Source: an uncultured Cellulomonadaceae bacterium (lineage in GTDB: Bacteria; Actinomycetota; Actinomycetes; Actinomycetales; Cellulomonadaceae). From it: 64,000 nt of DNA. The notes beneath the pieces were generated by a model. It was not told the origin of the DNA. It saw only the letters and a program-made list of their open reading frames with translations, and did no database searches. Shown one piece after another: positions 37,741 to 46,702 of the stretch (within the stretch, counting starts at the first letter, position 1; each line of letters opens with the position of its first letter). The position numbers and the translations under genes are program-made. The stretch is taken from assembly GCA_947495165.1 (NCBI GenBank), contig CANLXM010000002.1, positions 124,001 to 188,000 of the forward strand, read 5' to 3'.

Positions 37741-38574
37741 ATGGCCTCCTCCCCGATCGTCGCTGCTCTCGCCCCGCTCTCCCGCGAGCCCGGCCGGCCC
37801 CGCCTGACCTGGTACGGGCCCGACTCCGAGCGCATCGAGCTCTCGGGCGCCGTGCTGCTCAACTGGATGGCGAAGTGCACCAACATGGCCGTCGAGGAGC
37901 TCGACGTCGCACCCGGCACGCGGGTCCTGCTCGACCTGCCCGTGCACTGGCGCGCGTGCGTCTGGGCACTGGGCGCCTGGTGCGCCGGGGCGGAGGTGAG
38001 CGTGGGGCACCGCCCGGACGACGCCGCCGCCGGCGCTGCGGCCGACGTGGTCCTGACCGACCGGCCTGCCGCGTGGGCGAGCCAGGTCCCGCTCGTGGCC
38101 GCCGTCGCGCTGCCCGGGCTGGCGCGACGCTGGGACGGAGCGGACCCGCTGCCCGCGGGCGTCGTGGACGCCGCCGCCGCCGTGATGTCGTTCGGTGACC
38201 AAATCGGCTACCTCCCCCCCGTCAGCGACGACGCGGACGCGCTCCTGACCGTCGGCGGCAGCACGGACGACGGCGACCCGGACGGGGACGGCACGGGACC
38301 GAGCCGCGTCACCTACGGCGGCCTGCTCGCGTGGGCCGCCGGCACCGGGCACGCCCGGGGCGCCCGCGCGCTCGTGACGACCGACGCGAGCCTCGCGCCC
38401 GCGGCGGTGCCGCCGCTCGCGGCGGTGCCGCCGCTCGCGGCGGTCCTGCGGGAGTGCCTGGGCGCCTGGGCCGCGGACGCGTCGGTCGTGCTCTCCGGCG
38501 CCGAGCACTCAGCCCGGATGCACCACGACCCGGCGCTCCGCGCCCGCCTCGTGGCGCAGGAGCAGGTCGGCTGA
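37741..38574 (+). CDS. TIGR03089 family protein
   Basis: The 277-residue protein resembles a truncated acyl-CoA synthetase/AMP-binding N-terminal region: LTWYGPDSERIELSGAVLLNWMAKCTNMAVEELDVAPGTRVLLDLPVHWRACVWALGAWCAGAEV is the TIGR03089 pattern found beside WhiB2 in many Actinobacteria. The P-loop and C-terminal catalytic domain of true synthetases are absent. A duplicated 18-bp segment (38401-38436) gives AAVPPL twice. The 3' 66 bases overlap the convergent sigma factor gene. Function is unknown. Confidence 0.85.
   Translation: MASSPIVAALAPLSREPGRPRLTWYGPDSERIELSGAVLLNWMAKCTNMAVEELDVAPGTRVLLDLPVHWRACVWALGAWCAGAEVSVGHRPDDAAAGAAADVVLTDRPAAWASQVPLVAAVALPGLARRWDGADPLPAGVVDAAAAVMSFGDQIGYLPPVSDDADALLTVGGSTDDGDPDGDGTGPSRVTYGGLLAWAAGTGHARGARALVTTDASLAPAAVPPLAAVPPLAAVLRECLGAWAADASVVLSGAEHSARMHHDPALRARLVAQEQVG
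38401..38444 (+). repeat. 18-bp in-frame tandem duplication
   Basis: The unit GCGGCGGTGCCGCCGCTC occurs at 38401-38418 and 38419-38436, and its first eight bases follow again. It encodes AAVPPL-AAVPPL-AAV inside the TIGR03089 protein. The number of copies could differ among strains without shifting the frame. Confidence 0.9.
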
Positions 38575-39570
38575 CCCCGCCGGCGCCAGCACGGCCGGGA
38601 GGCCGAAGACGCCGAACAGCGCCGTGTCGAAGTAGCAGGCCACGTGCGCGACCCGCCCGTCGTGCACCGTGAGCTGCTGCAGCTGGAACGCGCGGTGCAC
38701 CCCCTCGTCGTCGCGCATGTACAGCGCGAGGACAGGTTGGCCGTTCGCCGCGGTCCGGACCATCCGCATGTCGCCCGGGCCCGACGCGGGGCACTGCGTC
38801 TCGATCAGCCGCGCGATCTCGGCCGAGCCCGAGTACCAGCCCGTGAACGGCGGCATCTCCCACACCGCGTCGGCGGTCAGGAGCTCGGCGATGCGCGCGA
38901 CGTCGTAGCTCTCGAAGGCGCGCGCGAACTCGTCCACGAGGCTTCCCCCGGCGGACTGGTCGCCCGCAGGCTCCTCGGAGCGCGCCGCCCGGCCCGCCCG
39001 CACCGACACGAGGTGCGCCCGGGCGCGCTGCAGGCTCGAGTTCGCGGCAGCGACGGACACGTCGAGCGCCGCCGCGACCTCGGCGGCCGACCACGCGAGG
39101 ACGTCCCGCAGGATCAGCACGGCGCGCTGCTGCGCGGTGAGGTGCTGCAGCGCCGCGACGAACGCGAGCCGGACGCTCTCGCGACTGACGACCTCCTCGT
39201 CCGGCGCGGGCTCGGGCCGCCCCCACACGAGCGCGTCCGGCAGCGGCTCGAGCCACGGCAGCTCAGGCCGCGAGTCCAGCTGACCGGTCGGGTCCGAGGG
39301 CGGCTGCCCCAGCCCCGTCGGGAGCGGACGGCGCGGGCTGCCCGCGAGCGCCGTCAGGCACACGTTGGTCGCGATCCGGTAGAGCCACGTCCGCAACGAC
39401 GCCCGGCCCTCGAACCCGTCCTGGGCCCGCCAGGCGCGCAGGAACGTCTCCTGGACCATGTCCTCGGCGTCCTGGACGGAGCCGAGCATGCGGTAGCAGT
39501 GCGCGAGCAGCTCCCGCCGGTGCGGCTCCACGAGCGCCGCGAACCCCTCGTTGCTCTCGAGATCGCCCAT
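38509..39570 (-). CDS. ECF sigma factor with C-terminal SnoaL-like domain (SigG/SigX5-type)
   Basis: The 353-residue sigma factor has region 2 at about 12-78 (HRRELLAHCYRMLGSVQDAEDMVQETFLRAW) and region 4 at about 140-200 (LTAQQRAVLILRDVLAWSAAEVAAALDVS). The last 130 residues are a SnoaL/NTF2-like domain that in such ECF groups replaces a separate anti-sigma factor. It is divergent from a VOC protein and a Drr-type transporter, possible targets. The stop lies 66 bases inside the 3' end of the TIGR03089 gene on the other strand. The signal it senses is unknown. Confidence 0.9.
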   Translation of the reverse strand: MGDLESNEGFAALVEPHRRELLAHCYRMLGSVQDAEDMVQETFLRAWRAQDGFEGRASLRTWLYRIATNVCLTALAGSPRRPLPTGLGQPPSDPTGQLDSRPELPWLEPLPDALVWGRPEPAPDEEVVSRESVRLAFVAALQHLTAQQRAVLILRDVLAWSAAEVAAALDVSVAAANSSLQRARAHLVSVRAGRAARSEEPAGDQSAGGSLVDEFARAFESYDVARIAELLTADAVWEMPPFTGWYSGSAEIARLIETQCPASGPGDMRMVRTAANGQPVLALYMRDDEGVHRAFQLQQLTVHDGRVAHVACYFDTALFGVFGLPAVLAPAGSADLLLRHEAGAERRVVVHPG

Positions 39571-39726
39571 ACGCCCCGACGCTACGCCTCACCCCGGCGA
39601 GAGTGAAGAGCCGACCATCCGGACGAATCGGCCGGGACCCCGATGAGTTCGGGCACCCGCGCGAGTCAGACCTCGTGACGGCGCACGACCGCGCCCCGAC
39701 CACGAACCGTCCCTGAGGAGCCCCGC

Positions 39727-40125
39727 ATGGACCGCATGATCTTCGTCAACCTCCCGGTCGCCGACCTCGCCCGGTCCCGGGCGTTCTGGGAGGGCCTCGG
39801 CTTCGGCATCGAGGAGACCTACACCGGTCCCGACAGCGTCGCCGTGGTGGTCTCCCCCACCATCGTCCTGATGCTGCTGAGCCCGACGCACTTCGCCAGC
39901 TTCGTCGTCGGTCCCGTCGCGGAGCGGGCGCACGGCACCCGCGCGATCTACTGCCTGTCCGCCGAGAGCCCCGACGAGGTCGACGACCTCTCCGCGCGGG
40001 CGCTCGCCCTCGGCGGAGGCGCGTGGGGCGACCCCCTGGCCGACGGGCCGATGTACAGCCGGTCGTTCACCGACCCGGACGGGTTCGTCTGGGAGGTCAT
40101 GCGCATGGCCATGGAGCCGGCATGA
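39727..40125 (+). CDS. VOC (glyoxalase/bleomycin-resistance fold) family protein
   Basis: The 132-residue protein has the vicinal-oxygen-chelate fold pattern: MIFVNLPVADLARSRAFWEGLGF at the start and MYSRSFTDPDGFVWEVMRM at the end, with Glu113-114 region as a possible metal ligand. A GAGGAG site precedes the ATG. The stop overlaps the next gene (ATGA). VOC proteins of this extradiol-dioxygenase-like type often accompany SigG-type sigma factors; substrate unknown. Confidence 0.9.
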   Translation: MDRMIFVNLPVADLARSRAFWEGLGFGIEETYTGPDSVAVVVSPTIVLMLLSPTHFASFVVGPVAERAHGTRAIYCLSAESPDEVDDLSARALALGGGAWGDPLADGPMYSRSFTDPDGFVWEVMRMAMEPA

Positions 40126-41153
40126 CCGGCGCGCTCGCCGTCGAGGCGTCGGGCCTGGTCAAGCACTTCGGTGACACCACGGCGGTCGACGGCGTGGACC
40201 TCGCGATCCCCGCCGGGTCCGTGTACGGGCTGCTGGGGCCGAACGGCGCGGGCAAGACCACGGTCGTGCGGATGCTCGCCACGCTGCTGCGCCCCGACGC
40301 CGGCCGCGCCCGCGTCCTGGGCTACGACGTCGTCGACGACGCTCACGACGTCCGCACCGTCGTCGGGCTCACCGGCCAGTACGCGTCCGTCGACGAGGAC
40401 CTCACCGGGCTCGAGAACCTCGTGATCATCGCCCGGCTGTACGGGTTCCGGCCGCCCCAGGCTCGCGCGCGCGGCGTCGCGCTGCTCGAGGCGTTCGAGC
40501 TCGGCGAGGCGAGGGACAAGCAGGTCAAGGCGTACTCGGGCGGCATGCGTCGCCGGATCGACCTGGCCGCCTCCCTCGTCATGAGCCCGTCGGTGCTGTT
40601 CCTCGACGAGCCGACGACGGGCCTCGACCCGCGCAGCCGCAACCAGGTGTGGGACATCGTGCGGCTCCTGGTCTCCGAGGGGGCCAGCGTGCTGCTGACC
40701 ACCCAGTACCTGGACGAGGCCGACCAGCTCGCCGACCGGATCGCCGTGATCGACCACGGGCGGATCATCGCGGAGGGCACCTCCCCGCAGCTCAAGGCGT
40801 CGGTCGGCACCGGCACCATGCGGTTGCGCCTGGCCGACCCGACCCGTCGGGCGGACGCCGCGGCCGTGGTCGAGCGGGTGCTCGGCACCCCGGTCACGCT
40901 CCTGCCGGACGCCGCGGGCCTCGAGGCCCGCGTCGCCGACGACCGCACCGAGGCCGCCGCGCAGGTGCTGCCCGCGCTGCTCGACGCCGGCATCGACGTG
41001 CCCGAGCTCTCGCTGGGCCAGCCCACCCTCGACGAGGTCTTCCTCGCGCTCACGGGCGAGCCCGCGGGCGACTCCGGTAGCCCGTCCGCGGCTCCGGACG
41101 AGGCCGACACCACCGACGCCGCCAGAGCCACAGCCCCGGAGGAACGACGATGA
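40122..41153 (+). CDS. DrrA-type ABC transporter ATP-binding protein
   Basis: The 343-residue ATPase has Walker A GPNGAGKT (about 39-46), signature YSGGMRRRIDLAASLV, Walker B VLFLDEPTTGLD and the C-terminal 110-residue domain of daunorubicin-resistance DrrA exporters. With the following permease it should form an efflux system for a lipophilic compound or lipid. It overlaps the VOC stop and the permease start by four bases each, so VOC, ATPase and permease are one operon. Confidence 0.93.
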   Translation: MTGALAVEASGLVKHFGDTTAVDGVDLAIPAGSVYGLLGPNGAGKTTVVRMLATLLRPDAGRARVLGYDVVDDAHDVRTVVGLTGQYASVDEDLTGLENLVIIARLYGFRPPQARARGVALLEAFELGEARDKQVKAYSGGMRRRIDLAASLVMSPSVLFLDEPTTGLDPRSRNQVWDIVRLLVSEGASVLLTTQYLDEADQLADRIAVIDHGRIIAEGTSPQLKASVGTGTMRLRLADPTRRADAAAVVERVLGTPVTLLPDAAGLEARVADDRTEAAAQVLPALLDAGIDVPELSLGQPTLDEVFLALTGEPAGDSGSPSAAPDEADTTDAARATAPEERR

Positions 41154-41977
41154 CCACCCTCGACGCCCGACGCACCGACGCGCTCCGTGCCGCCGTCGCG
41201 GTGCCCGAGCGCCCGACCCGTCCGTCCGCGCTGAGCGCGACGCTCACGTTCGCGTACCGGGCGCTGCTGAAGATCAAGCACGTCCCCGAGCAGCTCTTCG
41301 ACGTCACGCTCACGCCCGTGATCTTCACGCTCATGTTCACCTACCTCTTCGGCGGCGCCATCGCCGGGGACACCGGCACCTACCTGCAGTTCCTGCTGCC
41401 CGGCATCGTCGTCCAGACGGTCCTCGTGGTGACCGTGTACACGGGCTTCACCCTCAACACCGACATCACCAAGGGCGTCTTCGACCGGTTCCGGTCCCTG
41501 CCGGTGTGGCGACCCGCGCCGATCGTCGGGGCATTGCTGGGCGACACGGTGCGCTACTCGGTGGCGTCGGCCATCACGATCGGGCTCGGCCTCGCGCTCG
41601 GTTTCCGCCCCGCGGGCGGCGTGACAGGCGTGGTCGCCGCCGTCGGCCTGCTGCTCGTGTTCGCGTTCGCGATCAGCTGGGCGTTCGTGATCCTGGGCCT
41701 CGTGATGCGCAGCCCGAACGCCGTGATGGGCGTGTCGATGCTGATCCTCATGCCGCTGACCTTCGCGTCGAACATCTTCGTGGATCCCGCGACCATGCCC
41801 GACCTCCTGCGCGCGTGGGTCGACGTCAACCCCGTGTCGCACCTGACGACCGCCGTGCGTGGGCTCATGGCCGGCACCGCGACGCTGTCGCAGGTGTCGT
41901 GGGCGCTCATCGCCTCGGCGACCCTCACGGCGCTGCTCGCGCCCGTCACGATGGCGATCTACCGGCGCCGGTCGTGA
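41150..41977 (+). CDS. DrrB-type ABC-2 transporter permease
   Basis: The 275-residue permease has six predicted membrane segments. FAYRALLKIKHVPEQLFDVTLTPVIFTLMFTYLFGG is the ABC-2/DrrB opening, and the later PLTFASNIFVDPATMPDLLRAWVDVNPVSHLTTAVRGL is the family signature. It is the membrane partner of the preceding ATPase. A weak GC hairpin (42003-42021) follows, before the convergent DUF6541 gene. Confidence 0.92.
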   Translation: MTTLDARRTDALRAAVAVPERPTRPSALSATLTFAYRALLKIKHVPEQLFDVTLTPVIFTLMFTYLFGGAIAGDTGTYLQFLLPGIVVQTVLVVTVYTGFTLNTDITKGVFDRFRSLPVWRPAPIVGALLGDTVRYSVASAITIGLGLALGFRPAGGVTGVVAAVGLLLVFAFAISWAFVILGLVMRSPNAVMGVSMLILMPLTFASNIFVDPATMPDLLRAWVDVNPVSHLTTAVRGLMAGTATLSQVSWALIASATLTALLAPVTMAIYRRRS

Positions 41978-42032
41978 CGGGCTGGCGGTCGTCCCGTCGC
42001 CGGCGGGCAGCACTCGCCCGCGACTGTCTCCC

Positions 42033-44015
42033 TCAGCCCAGCCCGCAGGCCGTCACGCGGTAGAGCGTCGCTGTCCCGGCGGAGTCGACCGCCTCGACCC
42101 CGGTGGCGGGCAGCTGCTGCAGGCCCGGGGCCGAGGGGCTCACCTTCGCGCCGTCGTCGACCGTCGCCGTGTCGAGGTAGAAGTGGGTGACGCCGAGGTC
42201 GCGCACCGCGTCGCACACGCTCGGGTCCTCACCCAGCGCGGAGAAGCGGTCGGCGAGCACGGCCTGCGCCTGCGACATCCCGGACGTGCCGAGCTGCGGC
42301 AGGGCGACCCGGCGGTGGGCGACCGAGTACGCGAACGGCGCGCCGTTGTGCGGGTCCCCGAGGATCACGGCGTCGGGGGGCGTCGTCGTCTCGAGGCGAC
42401 GGACGAGGGCGATCTCCTCCTCGGAGAGCATGGTGCCCCAGGCGATGCGTCCGGGCTCGTAGGCCTCGGCGAAGCGGCCCGCCTTCGCGGGGGCGTACCA
42501 GCCCGCGGTGACGACGACGGCGAGGCCCGCGAGCAGAGCAGCGAGCGTCGGGACGGGCCGGGCGGCGAGAGGCGCGAGACGCGGGAGGCGTCCGGCGCGC
42601 ACCCGCGCACGCAGCCACGCCGCTGCGGCGAGCAGTCCGAGCGCTCCGAGCGGCGCGGCGACCACCGGGTACACGGCCGCGACACGGGCGGACTGGGTGT
42701 ACCAGAACCCGGCGAGCATCCGCAGCGGGTTCTCCGGGCCGGCCGCGAGCGCCACCATCGCGATGACGACGGCCCACGCGACGACGAGCCAGCGCAGCTG
42801 CTCCCGGCGCGCCGGGCTGCGCAGGACGGCGAGGACGCCGAAGACCGTCAGGGCCGCGAGCGGGAGGTTGCCGACGAACGGCACCGCCAACGGCAGGTCC
42901 GTCAGGGTGCGGTAGGCCGTGACGGGGTAGAACGCGTTGACGTTCCGCTCGAACCGCAGCATGTTCTGCACCGTGGGGCTGGTCAGGACCACGACGAGCG
43001 CGGCCAGCAGCACCAGCCCGCTCCCGACGGCGAGGGCGAGCACGGCGCGCCGGCGTCCGCCGCTCCACTGGGTGCGACCCCACCGCACGGCCGCGACGAC
43101 GACATAGGGCCCGGCCACCAGCAGGAAGGAGAACAGCCCGGAGCCGTGCGCGAGCGCGACGCCGGCGACAGCGACCGCGGCGGCGAGCAGGGCGACCACG
43201 CGCCCGCGGCCGTGCGCGCCGCGGGTCCCGGCGATCAGCAGGGCGAGCGCGCCGGGGACGAGGGCGATGGCCGCGCCGAACGGCCACTGGGCGAGGGTCG
43301 CGAGGATGACCGCCGGGAAGGCCCCGAAGCCCGCGGCCACGACGAGCGTGAGCCCCGCGCCCGTCCAGGTCCTCAGGACGACGCGGCCCAGGGCGCCCAT
43401 GCCCAGCAACCAGGCGAGGACGCCGAGGACGAACGTGGACGCGTTGGCGGCCACGGCCACGCTCGCGGGCACGAGCGCGACGAGGCCGTGCCACGCCGCC
43501 GGATAGTAGAAGCGCGGACCGATGTCGCCGAACAGCGGCGCCATCGCGCCCAGCGTCGAGGCGTTGCCGGTGTCCCGGATCGCCTGCACCCCGTTGGCGT
43601 GGAACACGGAGTCCCAGTGCTGGTGCAGCGCGCCGGGCGCGCCCATGCCGACCGCGATCGGCACCGCCACCAGCCCCGCCGCGACGACGAACGTGAGCGC
43701 GAGCAGCCCGGCGGTCCGGCCGCGAGGACCGGGAAGCTCCGCCAGCGCGCCGAGGCGGCCCCGCGCCCAGCGACCGAGCACGGCGGCGACGAGGGCGACG
43801 AGAACCCAGCCGGCGAGCACCGGGGGCCACGTCCACGCGACGCCGGCGACGTCCGCCACGATCGCGAGCACGGCGTAGACCGCGACCGAGACGGCGGGCC
43901 CCCCGCCGAGCGCGAGGACCCCGCGCACGCCGAGCAGACGCAGCGCCACCGCCCCCGGGAGCACCACGGCCGTCGCGAGGACGAGCGTGGGCCCCAGCAT
44001 CGCGGTCCAGGTCAC
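42033..44015 (-). CDS. DUF6541 family multi-pass membrane protein (GT-C-like)
   Basis: The 660-residue protein has about 13 to 15 hydrophobic segments over residues 5-500, then a soluble domain of about 130 residues (RFAEAYEPGRIAWGTMLSEEE..., VILGDPHNGAPFAYSVAHRRVALPQLG). This plan is that of DUF6541 proteins, resembling lipid-sugar-dependent GT-C glycosyltransferases. It begins 7 bases after the nucleotide-sugar dehydrogenase stop. It may transfer sugars from polyprenyl donors to an exported glycan; the motif residues are not clear enough to prove activity. Confidence 0.82.
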   Translation of the reverse strand: MTWTAMLGPTLVLATAVVLPGAVALRLLGVRGVLALGGGPAVSVAVYAVLAIVADVAGVAWTWPPVLAGWVLVALVAAVLGRWARGRLGALAELPGPRGRTAGLLALTFVVAAGLVAVPIAVGMGAPGALHQHWDSVFHANGVQAIRDTGNASTLGAMAPLFGDIGPRFYYPAAWHGLVALVPASVAVAANASTFVLGVLAWLLGMGALGRVVLRTWTGAGLTLVVAAGFGAFPAVILATLAQWPFGAAIALVPGALALLIAGTRGAHGRGRVVALLAAAVAVAGVALAHGSGLFSFLLVAGPYVVVAAVRWGRTQWSGGRRRAVLALAVGSGLVLLAALVVVLTSPTVQNMLRFERNVNAFYPVTAYRTLTDLPLAVPFVGNLPLAALTVFGVLAVLRSPARREQLRWLVVAWAVVIAMVALAAGPENPLRMLAGFWYTQSARVAAVYPVVAAPLGALGLLAAAAWLRARVRAGRLPRLAPLAARPVPTLAALLAGLAVVVTAGWYAPAKAGRFAEAYEPGRIAWGTMLSEEEIALVRRLETTTPPDAVILGDPHNGAPFAYSVAHRRVALPQLGTSGMSQAQAVLADRFSALGEDPSVCDAVRDLGVTHFYLDTATVDDGAKVSPSAPGLQQLPATGVEAVDSAGTATLYRVTACGLG

Positions 44016-44022
44016 GTGCGGC

Positions 44023-45315
44023 TCAGCCCTGACCGACGACGATCCGAGGGACGCCGGCCCAGCGCGCCGGGTCGGTCACCCGGCGACCGTCGACCAGGAG
44101 CCGGACCCCCGGCAGGTCGGCGGGCGCGAGCTCGCGGTAGGCCGCGTGGTCGGTCTGCACGACCGCGAGGTCGACCTCGTCGCCCAGCCGGTGCGCCGTC
44201 CAGCCGAGCGCGGCGAGCTCGGCGTCGTCGTACAGCGGGTCGTGCACGGTGACGCGCGCGCCGCGCGACTCGAGCGCCGCGACCGTCGCGAAGACACCCG
44301 AGAACGCCGTCTCCTTGACGCCCCCGCGGTACGCGGCGCCGAGCACGACCGCGCGCAGGCCGGCCAGGTCGCCCAGGACCTCGGCCGCCCGGCCGACGAC
44401 GTGCTCCGGCATGGCCGCGTTCACGGCGCGGGCCTCGCGCACGATCGACGCGTCCGGGTCCACGGACAGGTACAGGCGCGGGTACACGGGGATGCAGTGC
44501 CCGCCGACCGCGATGCCGGGGCGGTGGATGTGGCTGTAGGGCTGGGAGTTGCAGGCGTCGATCACGGCGTAGATGTCGATGCCCGCGCGCTCGGCGAACG
44601 CCCCGAACTGGTTCGCCAGGCCGATGTTGACGTCCCGGTACGTGGTCTCGGCGAGCTTGGCCATCTCCGCGGCCTCCGCCGAGCCCAGGTCCCACACGCC
44701 GTTGGGACGCGGGAGGTCGGGTCGCTCGTCGAACGTGAGGACGGCCTCGTAGAAGTCGACCGCGCGGGCCGCGCCCTGCGCGCTGAGCCCGCCGACGAGC
44801 TTGGGGTAGCGGCGCAGGTCGGCGAACACCCGCCCGGTGAGCACGCGCTCGGGCGAGAAGACGAGGTCGAAGTCGGTCCCCTCGCGCAGGCCGGAGACCT
44901 CCTCGAGCAGCGGCTTCCAGCGCCCGCGCGTCGTCCCCACGGGCAGGGTCGTCTCGTACGAGACCAGGGTGCCCGGCGTCAGGTGCGCGGCCAGCGAGCG
45001 GGTCGCGGCGTCCATCCACCCGAAGTCCGGCTGCGCGGTCTCCTCGTCCACGAACAGCGGCACGACGAGCACGACGGCGTCGGCACCCGGGATCGCGTCG
45101 GCGTAGTCCGTCGTCGCCCGCAGCCGGCCGGCGGGGACGAGCGCGGCGAGCTTTTCGGCGAGGTGCGCCTCGCCCGGGAAGGGCTCGCGGCCGTCGTTCA
45201 CGGTGGCCACGGTCGTCGGGTTGACGTCGACCCCCACGACCTCGTGCCCGGCGTCGGCGAACTGGACTGCGAGGGGCAGACCGATCTTGCCGAGGGCGAC
45301 GACGGCGATGCGCAT
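44023..45315 (-). CDS. nucleotide-sugar dehydrogenase (UDP-ManNAcA/UDP-glucuronate dehydrogenase type)
   Basis: The 430-residue enzyme oxidises the C6 hydroxyl of a UDP-sugar in two NAD-dependent steps. The N-terminal nucleotide site reads ALGKIGLPLAVQFADAGHEVVGVDVN, with Ala where most members have Gly. VFSPERVLTGRVFADLRRYPKLVGG follows. The catalytic Cys is in VGGHCIPVYP, and the C-terminal UDP-binding domain starts VVLGAAYRGGVKE. The overall pattern is close to WecC-type enzymes. A uronic acid is therefore expected in the glycan made by this operon. Confidence 0.93.
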   Translation of the reverse strand: MRIAVVALGKIGLPLAVQFADAGHEVVGVDVNPTTVATVNDGREPFPGEAHLAEKLAALVPAGRLRATTDYADAIPGADAVVLVVPLFVDEETAQPDFGWMDAATRSLAAHLTPGTLVSYETTLPVGTTRGRWKPLLEEVSGLREGTDFDLVFSPERVLTGRVFADLRRYPKLVGGLSAQGAARAVDFYEAVLTFDERPDLPRPNGVWDLGSAEAAEMAKLAETTYRDVNIGLANQFGAFAERAGIDIYAVIDACNSQPYSHIHRPGIAVGGHCIPVYPRLYLSVDPDASIVREARAVNAAMPEHVVGRAAEVLGDLAGLRAVVLGAAYRGGVKETAFSGVFATVAALESRGARVTVHDPLYDDAELAALGWTAHRLGDEVDLAVVQTDHAAYRELAPADLPGVRLLVDGRRVTDPARWAGVPRIVVGQG

Positions 45316-45365
45316 GCGAGGGGTCCTTTGCTCGAGGCTGGCGCCGCGTCCCGCGGGCCTGGGCC

Positions 45366-45371
45366 AGCATA
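45366..45371 (-). promoter_or_regulatory. -10-like box TATGCT upstream of the dehydrogenase gene
   Basis: On the minus strand TATGCT (TAnnnT) lies about 50 bases upstream of the ATG at 45315. It suggests that the dehydrogenase-DUF6541 pair can be transcribed apart from the upstream glycosyltransferases. No -35 match is clear. Confidence 0.4.
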
Positions 45372-45434
45372 TCGAGGGGGTCGGACCCGACGGTTGCCCG
45401 GCGACGGCGAGCGAGCCGGGTCCGCCGAGCAGCT

Positions 45435-45461
45435 TCAGCCGAGCCGCCTCAGCCGAGCCGC
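45435..45461. repeat. 13-bp direct repeat at the GT2 stop codon
   Basis: TCAGCCGAGCCGC occurs at 45435-45447 and again at 45449-45461, one base apart. The second copy holds the stop codon and last codons of the GT2 gene on the minus strand; the first lies just beyond the stop, so the end of the gene appears duplicated. Confidence 0.7.
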
Positions 45462-46702
45462 GCCAGCACCGACGCCACCATGACGCGCAACGGCGCCTCC
45501 CGGGCGAGCACCTGCCGCGGGTCGCGCGGGAGCAGGGTGACGGGTGTGCCGTGGCGACGGCGGCGCCGGGACAGCGCGAGGAGCTCCGTCGCCGCGGCAC
45601 CGGGCGCCCGCGCCGCCCCTCCACGCTGGGCGAGCGCATCGAGCAGGTCCCGGTCCGCACGGGACAGCACGACCGCGTAGCCGGGTGCGGCTGCGTCGAG
45701 CGCCGTCACGGTCGCGACGAACGCGTCGAGGTCGGCGGACGTCCAGCGCGCCGGGTCGGGCCGGTTGTGCACGGCCCCGCACACGTGGATCCGCGCGAGC
45801 TTCACCGCCACCGCGCGCCGTGCCACGGCCGGCAGCCGGGCGAACCACGGCTGGGCGAGGAGGTCCGTGACGCACGCGAGCTCGGCCGCGGCAGGCTTGT
45901 GCGCGAAGGTCACGCGGTCCGCGGCATCGGGACCGATCAGGTACGCGGGTCCGCGGCGGTCGAGCACCACCCGCGCCTCGAGCCACAGCCGGGTCGAGAA
46001 CGCCACGTCCTCGCCGACGCCGAGCCCGGGCACCATCCGCAGCGCGAGCGCCTCGAGCGTCTCCCGGCGCACGAGCCCGAGCGGGGCGCTGCGGTAGGCC
46101 AGACGGTCACGGACGCCCGACACGCGACGTCGTCCCGGACGTGCCGGGGGCGTGGGCACGGCGTCGGAACCGACGAGCCCGAGCCGGGCCAGCGCGCCGG
46201 CGGCCGTGCGCACGAGTGCGGCCCCCTCGACCCGCCCGTGCCGCAGGCGCGGCACCACGGCGTCCGCGTCGTGCTCGCGCTGGCGGGCCAGCCACGAGTC
46301 CACCGCACCCGGCTCCAGGGCGTCGTCCGAGCCCATGATCGCGACGAACGGCGCGGTCGCCTCGTCGAGCCCGAGGTTGAAGGGGCCCGACGGGCTGCGC
46401 GTGCCGTCGTCGAGGGCGAGGAGGCGGAGCTGGTGCGGGGTGGCACGCAGCCGCGCCCGGACGTCGTCCAGCAACGCGTCCACCTCGGCCGGAGCGACGT
46501 GGTGGCACACGACGGTGATGCGCACCGGTGCCGCCGTGGCGAGCACCGAGCCGACGGCGCGGGCGATCGGTCGCGCCGTGGTGTGCACGGCGACGACGAC
46601 GTCGACGACGGGTTCGATGCCGGCCGGCGACACGTCCTGCGGAGGGACGCCCGAGGCCGACGACCCGGCACCCACGTCCCGCTCGTCGCCGCTGCGGCTC
46701 AT
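45449..46702 (-). CDS. family 2 glycosyltransferase
   Basis: The 417-residue enzyme has a GT-A core after a disordered lead of about 30 residues: VVDVVVAVHTTARPIARAVGS, then IMGSDDALEPGAVDSWL with the metal-binding SDD. The later GEDVAFSTRLWLEA motif holds the acidic catalytic pair. The C-terminal 130 residues are helical and Ala/Arg-rich. The ATG at 46702 overlaps the GT4 stop (ATGA). The sugar transferred is unknown; the operon suggests a uronate-containing surface glycan. Confidence 0.87.
   Translation of the reverse strand: MSRSGDERDVGAGSSASGVPPQDVSPAGIEPVVDVVVAVHTTARPIARAVGSVLATAAPVRITVVCHHVAPAEVDALLDDVRARLRATPHQLRLLALDDGTRSPSGPFNLGLDEATAPFVAIMGSDDALEPGAVDSWLARQREHDADAVVPRLRHGRVEGAALVRTAAGALARLGLVGSDAVPTPPARPGRRRVSGVRDRLAYRSAPLGLVRRETLEALALRMVPGLGVGEDVAFSTRLWLEARVVLDRRGPAYLIGPDAADRVTFAHKPAAAELACVTDLLAQPWFARLPAVARRAVAVKLARIHVCGAVHNRPDPARWTSADLDAFVATVTALDAAAPGYAVVLSRADRDLLDALAQRGGAARAPGAAATELLALSRRRRRHGTPVTLLPRDPRQVLAREAPLRVMVASVLARLG

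Noticed and set aside
42003..42021. Terminator after the Drr-type permease
   Set aside because: Only a 6-bp stem (GCGGGC/GCCCGC) with a 7-base loop and no T-run, easily expected by chance in this base composition.
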